Positions 53,901-64,000 of a stretch of 64,000 bases of DNA are shown here, piece by piece. Origin of the DNA: Istiophorus platypterus (taxonomy: Eukaryota > Chordata > Actinopteri > Istiophoriformes > Istiophoridae); the NCBI GenBank assembly GCA_016859345.1, contig CM029121.1, forward strand, positions 10,796,911 to 10,860,910, read 5' to 3'. The notes under the pieces were generated by a model. The model ran no database searches and was not told the DNA's origin. It saw nothing but the letters and a program-made list of their open reading frames with translations. Position numbers and translations under genes: made by a program. How positions within the stretch are numbered: position 1 is the stretch's first letter; every line of letters begins with the position of its first letter.

Positions 53901-56900
53901 ATTTGTTGTATTGTGCTAGTGAATAAATTCAAATGATAATACCACAGGTAATTTTTATATATATTCAGCAAATATTAATATAATCTCAGGTAATGTTATA
54001 ATAGATCTTGATTAGTGATCAGAGGTGTTGTGATCTTAAGATCCCAGTCACCATCTGTACTTTGATTAAGACAATTCATCTCTGTCTGCTTGTGTCAGGC
54101 ATTTTGTTTTTTTCCTTTGTCAGTCAGATTATTGACTCTGTTTGTTGTATGATACATTTTCTGTCTTCTACTTTTTTTATTCATTTGTTAACACCTTTTC
54201 TTCCCCTCTCCGTCCCTTAATTTGTTTCTACCAGTTGACAGCGTCTGTACTTCATATCCATGTTTTCAGGAGTTGTATGTGGCCTATAACGGTGTGTCAG
54301 ACCTGAGTCAGGTTGGCATGCTGGAGAACCTGCAGCTGTTAGATCTGGAAGGGAATGATGTCGATGACTTAGTCCAGGTCCAATATCTGGGATTGTGTGG
54401 CAAACTCCAGACACTCACCCTGGAGGGAAATCCTGTATGTGTGTGCCCAAACCCCACTGCCACTCAGGTAGGGTAATGTCCTCCTAATGTTTGCTCTGAG
54501 GTCTTTACCATAAAACTAAATAATATATATTTGTCACCATCTGTGCTTTAATGAAGGCAACAGATCAGGTTTAATTCTCTGTCTGCTTGTGTCAGGCATT
54601 TTTTTTGTCCTTTATGATTAAGCTCGGGTTCGGAGGAACCTTGAACTGCCAACCCAGGGAACCCAGCCGGCCAGCTCTACCGCCTGAGCCACAGCCCCCC
54701 ATCTGATGAAGATACATTTTTGGTCAAAATTATTGGCACCCCTGAATATCAAGTACATGATTTAGGAATTCCTCAGAAATAAATGCAAATGAACCAATCT
54801 ATAATATATATTCATATTTTTTTAAATAAAATGTCCAAGGATACTGAATAAAAGAAAAAAAACAAAATTGCATGATAGAGAAATAAATACAAACACACAA
54901 TGTACCCCTCTCAGAGAGGTCTCTTGTCTTCGCCATTGCGAAAAAGAAACTGGAAACAATCAGCTCCTCTTTACGATATAAAACCTTCATTAGTTGGTTA
55001 TTTTAGGTCACAGGAACACTGAAACTGAATCCTTAATCACACTTGAGGGTTTTTTTTTTTTTTTTTGTTTTTTTTAAATTTTGTATAAAGAACTAATTAA
55101 ATTAATCAATAGCATGCCAGTAATTGTGTCGGGGGTACATTTTGAGTTTGTATTATTTAACTATTATTATAGTTTTGTTTTTTGTTCAGTAACCTTGGAC
55201 ATTCTTTAAAAATATTATGATTACATAAATTTTGTTCATTTGCATCTATTTCTGAAGATATTCTAAATTATGTGCTTGAAATCCAGGGATGCAATAATTT
55301 TGACATGGGCTGTATGTGTGTTTTATGATTTCTCATATGTGTCTTATCCAGATTACAATTAAGATATTAGAGGAGTACACTTAAAATGCTGTGTTCATGC
55401 AACTTGACGGAACCAATCTCATGTAGTGCAAGGATCAGAGTCACAGCAATCTAGAATAAGGTAGAAAAGAAAAGAGAGCAGTTGGGAGGTTAATAAGTGC
55501 TTGAGCAAGGATCTGGGCTGGGTTCCTGAAAAGGAAGTGTTGTATTCAGTTGATGTTGTAAATGCCAACTTGCAAAGGCAACTTATTGTTCTGATGTAGG
55601 TATTGTTCACTTAATTGTGGCTCCTATGCTAGGACGCTGTTGGCCTTCATGACTTTGTCAGATAATTGCTGGGAAGGCGTAAAACATAATCAAATGCAAC
55701 AGCCACAAAACTGACACAATTTTCTGTGGAGACATCATGTGACAGACATATTGTTTTATGATTACATTAAATTACATATTAGATCTCTGTGAAAGCTGGC
55801 CAATACATTATTAATTTCATGTAAATGTCCAATACATAAAGCAGCTCACCATAGAACGATTCTGTGATATATTCAGTGGAAGCTGCATTTCCACCTTCTG
55901 TGGATTTGAGACACTGTGGATTTTGTTTTTTTTTTTGGGGGGGGGGCACTTTGAATGTTTTTATTTACACCCACCAGCCGAGCATTAATTAGGAAACTAG
56001 GGCAATGAGGGGAGATGCTGAGCTGAATATGCATTAGGCCTGTGCTTTGTAGTGACTGAGGAGTTCTTGGGTTTGCTCTCTTGCCAAACTATCACTCTCT
56101 TTCCAACACACAAAACACACATATCCACTAACTTCCTCTCACCCAGCCCTCATTCTCCTCCTCTTTTCTCTTTCATTTCCGTCTTGCTAGCCTTTCTCTC
56201 TGTTTTTCATTCACTGCATCTGTGTGGTTTGGTGAAGGGCAAGGGTGCCATGCCCTAATTTGATCACTTAGTTTCTCAGTGATTTATGGGATTGTGTCTG
56301 TTCTCTCTCTCCCCCTTACTGTCTCTTTCTGTGTGCTGATAAAAGACCAGACCTAAGTGGAAAGTGACTATACTGGACTTTATTAGTTATTAGTTATTAG
56401 TTATTAGTTATTACTTATTAACTTGCATGGCTTTATGTATCTTCCCTTCAATGTTGATAGGTTTCACAGATGAATTAAAGCATCATAATGGTGAAAAACA
56501 AGTACAGAAAGATCAAGGTTTTATCTTAGTGTGACACTACATTAACCATTACATATTTAGCACTGTCTTAGTTTGGACTGGGTACCATTTGTATGAATTG
56601 ATATTTTTTAAAAATGTGGTCAATATGATGATATCAGAATCCCCTAACATCTTCTTCACAACATATAATGGTTCTTTATCACGTGTGGAGCATTGTGTAG
56701 CATAACTAAAGTACAGCGTACTAGACTGGCATATAATTTAGATTAGAAGTGCAACAATAAAAGCCTTTGGAGCCAAGTACATCATCATGTGGATCCACTG
56801 ATGTCAATCTCAGATTTGAGTAGTTTGTTCATAACATAACTCTTTTAAATCATTTTGACCAGCATGGAAACTCACAACAACTGCATTGCCACACCAAGAA

Positions 56901-59900
56901 TGTATGCATTAGTGATATTTTTCAGACAGCAGACAATCCTAAAGAACACTGTTACATAATGAACTCATGGCTTTTAGTGCACAAAAAACAACATCCAATT
57001 AAACGGAAATAGCACTGCATAAAACAGTGGATCAGCCCCACAATGTGAACTGTTGAAAGTCATTTAAGTATGTAGAGAATCTCGCTACGTAAACTGAATG
57101 AACCGTCAGAAAATGAAAAAATATGAGCTTTATATGAGCTTTAAGATTTTTTATATAATAGTTTCATAGTTGACTTTATGGGCTCCCTGCAGGCCGCCTG
57201 AGTTTAACACGAGATACATTCAGCATTTTCTCCACATTGCATCAATTCTCCACATTTTTCTCAGTTGAAGATATTTATTAACCTAAATTACATGTCACTG
57301 AAAGTACTGGTTGTGATATCTGCAACCGACTATTTCACTTGCTATTACCCAGTTTGTTAAGAGTCCCAGTCTGCCTCTTCTCCCTTTTTGTCCCTTTTCA
57401 TTGCCTATTTAATCACCTGTCTGTCCTCTACATTTCACTCTGTCTCTCTCTTTCCTATGCTCCCCCGTCTACCCAGACTGCAGACTATAGATATCGGGCT
57501 GCAGTGAGGGAGTTGGTCCCTCAGCTGCGTTTCCTAGATGATGTAAGGGTGGAGGAGGACATGCTGAGCTGCAGCAGTACCATGGGAGAAGACTGGGCCA
57601 TTCTCCGAAAGTCCATCAGAGACTGCAACTCTTCTCAGGGTGCTACTGAAGATGGTGTGTGTATGTATATGTTGTTTTGAGTCAGTTGATGCAAAAGAAA
57701 TTAATTACGATTGTGTATTTATTGGACCACTCACGTTTGTCTTCATAGAGGAGACAGCAGACAATCCATGTCCTTACAGCAGACCCAGCTCAGCCAGGCG
57801 CCCTGTTTTCAGCCCCTCCTGTGTCTGGACACTCTCGTCGACATGCCCCAGACCCCACACTGGCTCCAGACCAACGTCAGCAACCAGGCCTGGAGTTCTC
57901 CCCCCGCCTGGATCCAGATCTGGTTCCACAGACTCAGATCTAGCAGCAGTGGAAGCAGAAACCAGCACCCTAACACATGGTTAGGCAGTCCAGTGACTGT
58001 TCTTCAGGGGGATGTTTGTGCTGTGAGATCTTATACAAGCAGTCAGTGTTTTACCTTTGTCAGTTTTATGAACATTGTCTCTGTTGCTGCTTTACTGCTT
58101 TGATTAACCATATCTGTCGTGGAAAAATTATTTACCCATGAGAAAAATTTCCATCTCTACATGTTATTTTCTTTTAGTGACATTTTTTTTCTTCTGAATA
58201 GCATCATCCTATAGAAATACTCTCAACGGCAGTCTTTATTCAACAGTGCCACCAAGAGGACTTATTTGTTGTAAAAGACATCAATTTACTGACATCCCTT
58301 TCTGATCTAATTTTGAAGGAGCTGGTAAGATCCTGTTCTGTGGAAACCCAGTCCAGGCTATTCGCACCATGCGAGACAAGTTGAGGGTAAGTGGTGTGTT
58401 GGAACAATAAAACTCTTTCAACTCACTGAAATAACATTTTGTCCTTGAAAAACAGACCACTCAAATGAATCTGAACCAATCTATCATTTCTGTCACACTG
58501 TTGCCTGTGTGGCAGAGTATTTTAGTGTCCACTGAAAAGAACAAGCTCTATGGGCTTTGACAGGCCATTATGAACATGAGGCACCAGCAGCTCATCTCTT
58601 TAATGTCATATCAATATAAACAGAAGGAGCTAATTATTAGCAGGAGGAAAGAAACCTGAGAGGACAGACACAGTGGTGGGAAGACACAGGGGATGCAGCA
58701 GTGTCTGATGGGCTTCACAGATGGGGCGCTCACTGCCAACACCATGCAATCTGTCACAGTGGCATTCACACACTGCTGCTGTCCCACTCTGTCTTGTTAC
58801 CTTTCCCTCTTCATCAGTCTGCCTCTGTTGTGTTTGCTCTTCCTCTCTGTCACACCATTACCCAAGTGCACTGTATATCCATAATTGATGTTGTGTTTCC
58901 TAGCTTCCTCTCATACCATCATGCACATTCATCCTCTCCTTTTTCTCATAGACAGCGCCCACCAAGTCTAATTTCATCCCTCGTGACCTGCCCATCCATG
59001 TACCAGAGCACACATATGACCTTGAGGAGCTTGACGTTAGACAACGTAGTGATGTGTTTGCTGAGCTTCGTGCTTGGAGGGAGCAGCACAGAAGGTACTA
59101 ACGACTTACATAGATGTCTCTATTTTTCTTAATGTGGAAACCCACACAATCTCCTCCTACTTTGTTTTTCAGGCGTCTCCAGGCCATAGAGACAGAAAGA
59201 TTACCACAGGTACTGGCTATTCGGCACAGTGATGAAGAAGATGAGGAAGATGATGATGAAGAGGAAGGTTTTGGTGGTATGAGGAATATCAGTAGTGGTC
59301 AAGAGCATGGAGAGGAGAAATATGGTGACAGCTTTGATAATGCCTCACTAGATTCCTCGTTCCAGTCTCTTTCCCCAGGTGAATACTCACCGAATGAATT
59401 GGCTTGCTGTTGCTTTTAACAAGACTGGGAATGAGAGAGAATTGAAAAATCCAAAAAATGATTCTGTTTTCAGATCTTTGTCGCAGAGAAGCCTTATCCC
59501 CAGACTTGGCTCAGCTGTCCCTGCCCTCAGACACAAAACTGTCCCCCTCTCCCCCTGTTGGTGCAGCAGCAGCAGCTTCTGGTAGTCGGAAACCACAAGG
59601 GATGCGTGCACGTAGGCTTCAACTCAGCCGGGTCAGTTCAGAACATTTACCTGATTCCCATGGGACAGGTACAACAGTAGGAGGCGAAGACTGGATGCTC
59701 CAGAAGGTCCAGCATGTGACCAAGCCCACTGTGCCTTTGTTACACCAGGTTGCACACATACCCCGCCCACCACCAACAAGTGAAGGGCTTGTGGATTCAT
59801 GGTATGGCATCATTAAAGCTTATGTTTATATATCAGTATATATCTGTTTATATCAACATGTTAGATTTGTTTTCTGTTTTGATGTTTAAAACTCATGTAT

Positions 59901-60328
59901 AGCATATCTTGTTAGAATTGTGTTTCTATATTTTAATATGTAAAACATTTCTCAAAATATTTGAATTGAACTTTTGAATTCATTTGAAATTAAAATTGAA
60001 CTGGGTAAATTAATACAGTCATCAGTTCAGTGTTTAAAAAATGGTGGAAATATTATTTTATAATTAAATACATCACTTAACTGTGATTTGATTAGATAGT
60101 AATTAGCACTGTGTTACAGTTTGAATCAAACTTAATCATTTACATGGGCTGGCACTAAAGAAAGTTTCCCTGTTTTTCAGTGCAGAGATGGACTTAACCA
60201 AGAGACGGTCTGGCAACAAGCACCTTAACACCCCTCAGATGTTCAAACTCCTAGACAGACCAGCGATTACTCGTCCTCACACAGCCAGGGCGGCTCTACA
60301 GAAACATCTCCAGCACCACATTCTCTAG
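50999..60328 (+). CDS. lrrc56: Leucine-rich repeat-containing protein 56 (dynein-arm transport factor)
   Basis: Ciliary protein (Chlamydomonas ODA8 orthologue) needed to load outer dynein arms for intraflagellar transport. Twelve coding exons: 50999-51163, 51628-51715, 52326-52386, 53595-53691, 54270-54467, 57477-57654, 57749-57979, 58319-58386, 58952-59094, 59173-59378, 59474-59801, 60181-60328; 1911 bp, 636 residues (human 542). Recognisable segments: EPYLSPEKL, LEICVDTQENTLGNFG, leucine-rich repeats from about 88 to 198 (HLQVLWMSCCSLQDLDGI, ELYVAYNGVSDLSQ, LQLLDLEGNDVDDL, TLTLEGNPVC), then YRYRAAVRELVPQLRFLDDV, and LTHGAGKILFCGNPVQAIR matching the mammalian LTHGAGQVLCGNP. An acidic run (DEEDEEDDDEEE, about 430-441) and a disordered Ser/Pro-rich C-terminal half follow. 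The start is the first ATG of its exon. It is divergent from hras. Confidence 0.95.
54047..54615 (+). repeat. Pair of diverged direct repeats flanking lrrc56 exon 54270-54467
   Basis: 54047-54120 and 54533-54615 share GTCACCATCTGT, a diverged middle, and a perfect core from CTCTGTCTGCTTGTGTCAGG into ATTTT, about 490 bases apart. One copy lies in each intron beside the exon. Confidence 0.8.
54621..54700 (-). mobile_element. tRNA-derived SINE head fragment
   Basis: Read on the minus strand it contains CTGTGGCTCAGGCGGTAGAG (polymerase III A box) and, about 45 bases on, GGCAGTTCAAGGTTCC (B box), the layout of a fish tRNA-derived SINE head. No body or tail is seen and it stops next to a Tc1-like element. 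It is not a functional tRNA: no acceptor stem pairs. Confidence 0.65.
54713..55314 (-). mobile_element. Internally deleted Tc1/mariner-like transposon
   Basis: The ends are inverted repeats beginning TACA and continuing GTCAAAATTATTG on both sides (left 54713-54735; right 55314 back to 55292), bounded by TA as in Tc1/mariner insertions. On the minus strand an ATG at 54936 starts MAKTRDLSERG, close to Tc1 transposase N-termini (MAKTKELS type), after which coding similarity stops. It is a 602-bp non-autonomous relic in lrrc56 intron 6. Confidence 0.75.
56380..56421. repeat. (TTATTAG)n short tandem repeat
   Basis: About five 7-bp units in a long lrrc56 intron (54468-57476). The rest of that intron has a T/G run near 55930 and no exon. 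Confidence 0.85.
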
Positions 60329-61165
60329 CTATGCAGAGGGCGCTCATGCCCAGACTGACACCAGAATTGGCTGATGTTTGGGCTCCTTGCCAATAGTGAG
60401 TATGATGGGTGCTTGACTGTTCCACGCCCTTAAAAAAAAAAAGTGGTAGCATGGATGCAATTCAAGAGAAATTTGCTCTGAACCTTGCTCGCACCAGGCT
60501 TTGAGGGCAGTTGGCATCACCAGTATTAGATGTTCTCTCTCTTTTTCTTTTACAGAAGATACAATAGCTACCTATAGCTGTCCTAGTACTATTAGGACAC
60601 ACATCCTAACATTTTAATCACATCGGCATCCTTTAAAAAGAACTATTGTGTGTAAATAACATAAATAACAGTGTCACTGGGGGACTTGCTATAATGAGAT
60701 AATATCTCTAATGCTGCTAAGTTGGCTTTTAGTTGGATGAAAATTAATGTTGGGTTTAGTTAATACCTCACATTTGCATTTCTCAGGTTGAAATGTTTTA
60801 TAATTACAATTCAAATGTGACATTGTATTTTATCTGATTAAAAAAATCTTTATCAACTTCAGAGTACTGTGGTTCTCTGTCATTAATGCCGAGCTCTGAG
60901 GTTATTAAAATGTAAAAGTTGAGTATAGCCAATGAGGGTGAAGATCCTGATATTCATTGTGTAATAGTGTAACTTGCCACTTGAGGGCGCTATTGTTAAA
61001 TATTAACTCAAAAACTGCTCAGTTGCTGCAACCTCCTTGACAAAACATTCCCTCAGCTCCAGCTCCTAAAACAAAAGAATCCTTCCTCTTTTTTTCCCCT
61101 GTATCTCCAAATCTAAAGCAGCATGTGCATCAAAGCCAGTGTGATCTACAATAAAAATATACAAG
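60329..61165 (+). other. lrrc56 3' UTR / downstream sequence
   Basis: Follows the TAG at 60326-60328. A plus-strand AATAAA in CTACAATAAAAATATAC near 61150 could end the transcript; earlier weaker variants exist near 60660. The end is not fixed by sequence alone. Confidence 0.35.
60977..60992 (+). promoter_or_regulatory. CTCF-like motif downstream of lrrc56
   Basis: CCACTTGAGGGCGCTA matches the CTCF core consensus with one mismatch. It lies about 650 bases after the lrrc56 stop codon. Confidence 0.45.
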
Positions 61166-61586
61166 CATAAAGCATGCAAGCTGCAGCTTTGCACACTTAT
61201 AATAAGGGAGAAAACGTTTCATGGTTTATTAAATGGTACATAACACAAGTAATGGACTGGAACAGATCAACTCCACTTGGAGTTTATATGTTCTAACTGT
61301 GACATAACCTATTGGTTTCCAAGAGTTATGGGAAATTACCCATTCATTGTACTGTGAAGGACAATCTCAGACCAATTTTGTCCTTAGACATGCTTATGAC
61401 AAACAGTGTTTGGGTGGATGAGGCACAGACAAGCAGTCACATTTAACACTTTAGTAGTTCTTCATGGCACATAATGTAGAGAGCAGTGTTTTGTGTTCAA
61501 GCTGTCACATTGATTTTTACGTGGAATTGCACGTCAGGGGGAACTGCTAAAACCAACATGCTGACATTTCCAAACTTGCCCAGTCT

Positions 61587-61589
<3 letters not shown>

Positions 61590-61634
<45 letters not shown>
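61590..61634. repeat. (CA)n microsatellite
   Basis: About 22 CA units. Confidence 0.95.
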
Positions 61635-61636
<2 letters not shown>

Positions 61637-62395
61637 GACACATACTGAGACACACACATTAAAAGTACTTCCAACATTTTTGTCATCCATGCTGCAGTTC
61701 TGTCCACAGAAACAGAGTGGAAAGTAAAAAGCAAAGCACAGTTAAACTTTGTGTGTGCTGCTAATGTTCCTCAGTAAAGTGTTGTTTTAAGAGGTTTACA
61801 TATGTCAAGCAGAAGAATGTAGGATGTGTGTATACATGTTAGTGTGCATAGCCACTCAACCATGAGACAGCTCTTATGTAACATCTTACTGTATTTGTTA
61901 TCATCAAGCAACCCTTTTCGATCATGTAACTGTACCACCTTCGATCATTTTTCTCGCTGCTTCACCTGTTTTATTTTTACTCCCCCTCGCTCCCCCTCAG
62001 GTGTTTTCAGCCACACTCCCATCTAACTGGTGCTATTAGGTAGTAAGACACAGATTGGTGGAGAATGGAATGAAAAGTGAGGCCTTTTATGGTGGGAAGG
62101 TGGCCACCTACTCTCTTTGAATAGACCTGTAATTTAGTCCTTAGTCTTGGTAGTCTTTTATCTGAGAGAACAGCACTGGATTTAGAGAAGTCAGGGTCCA
62201 TGGATATGGCCTTTTTAATAAAAAAAAAAAAATAAAATTATTATAGCACTACAGTGCCACTACATCATACATCTGGTTTGAAAAACCTTTCACCAGAGGG
62301 TGACTGTAAAAAAACAGTTTGTGAATAATATTAGTAAAGAAAATATAATAGATAATACAGTACGTACCTATGAAATAAGTGCCTCTCTGTTGAAA

Positions 62396-62396
<1 letters not shown>

Positions 62397-62434
<38 letters not shown>
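62397..62434. repeat. (CA)n microsatellite
   Basis: About 19 CA units. Confidence 0.95.
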
Positions 62435-62435
<1 letters not shown>

Positions 62436-64000
62436 CCACGCATACAAAGGTAAACAAAATGATGTCTCTGATACACTGAAGTGGAGAAAGCTGTGTCAGC
62501 ATATGCTCTGAGTATCACTAAAGCAAGTACCAGACATGGTTGATAAGATTTGATTAAAATTATGATCATGTAAGATAGGTTGTAGTTACATTCCCCCAAA
62601 GACCCCATCAAAGCTATTAGAGACAGGAGTTTGTAGAAGAATCTATTCTCATATTGTAATTGCAACTAACAAGACGGGTGTGAATAATTTACATGGAAAC
62701 ACTTGGTTACAAACCACACACCAACATACTTTATAATGGAAACTTTATAATGGAAAGGGAACGCATTTTTAAAATTTTATCATCAGATAATAATATCATT
62801 TACTTGTGGTAGGTCACCTTTTCCTATCAGGTGTTGTAAAGGGAAAATACCTTTAGTATGAGTTCAGACAGGCCCAGCAGAAGCTTTTTGTACAGTACAT
62901 GTAAGACCACAGGATCCTGCCGGAAGGAAAATTCCATTCACATTTCTATTTAAGCTGCATAACATTTTGTGTTGACACCTTTACAACCAAAGGCGGACAG
63001 TCTATAATCATACACAAAGAGAATAAATGTATTCATAATTATTCCCTCATATTTACAGCATTCTGAGTATGGTTTAATCTTATTTGTAACACAAAAGTGA
63101 TAAATTTGCATGACAAGGGAACACATTTAATATAATCGTCTTCATGTTAATATACATTTGCTTTTATACCTGAGTTCTGCTATAAATGTTGGTTTTCATG
63201 CCCCATGGTCCAGCCCATCATAGAATTATTTTTGCCATAGCCTTTTTAACTAAGACCACCACTGAACTGAATGTACTTTTGTGATTTTTTTTTTCATATA
63301 AAACAATCAGAGATAAGAAACAGAGATTCAAAAAGCAATTTTGCACTGTTGGGAAAAGGTTATATCAGCAATAATATCTTATTGGTGTCCTCTCACTCAT
63401 TATTTTGCAAAATTGAATAGATGTAGTAGAACTAATACTGCATTTGCCGTTCATTCTGTTTCAAGGTCATGTGTTCAGTAACTACAAGCAGCAAGAGGCT
63501 CTTGGGATTACCTGTTGTTTAAGAGGAAGAAAAGAAATGCAATTGGTATGGGATAGAAGCCTGTTTTCTGGCCTACTAATACTGCATGCATCAATTTTTA
63601 ATCACAATATGTTGGCATGCTTTCAGATAAAGTTCAGAGCATAATAATGTGTGTTTAATAATCTATTCCAACAAAGGAAAGTCACAAACAGCTGTTGTAG
63701 TTTTCTGCTTTGTGATTCATTTTGAGTTCTTTCCTCTTCGGAAGGTCTTATTTTAGAAAAGTGAATGTAATTTGTGGAACAAATACAAAATTTATTTTTG
63801 TTCTGCATATGTTGGCAAAGCCACATGTCACACCACAAATAAGATTTAGTAGTTTGAGGAATGTTTGGCCCAGAAAAGATGAAAGATGAAAACAAAACAT
63901 TTTCAGCAATATTCACTGAAAATAGAATATTGTATTATTTATTTTTCTGGAAAAGGAATCTGATGACAAATGATACATGTTTTTTTAAACAATATATCTT

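Larger units (their letters stand above)
61166..64000. other. Intergenic, no gene recognised
   Basis: AT-rich sequence with CA microsatellites at 61590-61634 and 62397-62434. No exon with splice sites or known protein similarity was seen on either strand up to the window edge. Confidence 0.55.

Noticed and set aside
54621..54700. Functional tRNA gene
   Set aside because: A and B boxes are present, but acceptor and anticodon stems do not pair; SINE head fragment instead.
61534..62665. Minus-strand frames rich in Val-Cys repeats
   Set aside because: Translations of CA microsatellites.

Overview
The window is vertebrate nuclear DNA from a ray-finned (teleost) fish. Genes have many short GT-AG exons and long AT-rich introns, CA/TG microsatellites are dense, and there are degenerate Tc1-type and tRNA-derived repeats. 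The spliced proteins read as fish orthologues: LDHA starts MSTKEKLIGHVMKEEP, a fish-type N-terminus. No prokaryotic-style operon, CRISPR array or phage is present. All gene models were assembled by hand from splice sites and reading phase; every coding exon joins in frame.

Layout. 1-340 is a GC/CpG-rich segment, probably the promoter or first exon of a gene lying to the left. 341-14,400 is gene-poor and holds simple repeats and some complex, possibly regulatory, DNA. ldha (+) runs from a TATA promoter near 14,954 to a polyA signal near 21,722; its intron 1 carries a four-copy 31-bp repeat, each copy with a perfect CRE palindrome. tsg101 (-) lies tail-to-tail with it (CDS 23,554-29,239). A second, compact UEV gene (-, CDS 31,032-32,241) shares tsg101's exon plan but encodes only a 192-residue UEV-type protein. 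hras (-, CDS 36,714-40,419) has a probable long 3' UTR to about 33,550 and a noncoding first exon in a CpG island near 49,300-49,650. lrrc56 (+, CDS 50,999-60,328) is divergent from hras. 60,900-64,000 shows no gene.

How the genes relate. LDHA is the glycolytic pyruvate/lactate enzyme. TSG101 is the ESCRT-I subunit that binds ubiquitin and P(T/S)AP motifs, and the UEV-only gene looks like its tandem duplicate with a changed peptide pocket. HRAS is a small GTPase. LRRC56 is a ciliary dynein-arm transport factor. They are neighbours by ancestral synteny, not a pathway: in human the LDHA/TSG101/UEVLD cluster and the HRAS/LRRC56 pair lie apart on 11p15, whereas here they sit within 46 kb.

Most worth a second look: the CRE array in ldha intron 1; the UEV-only tsg101 duplicate with its own TATA promoter; the 129-bp stop-free intron of tsg101 that keeps frame if retained; an exact-looking 795-bp tandem duplication in hras intron 1; the hras intron-3 splice donor inside a TG microsatellite; and an internally deleted Tc1-like element beside a SINE fragment in lrrc56.
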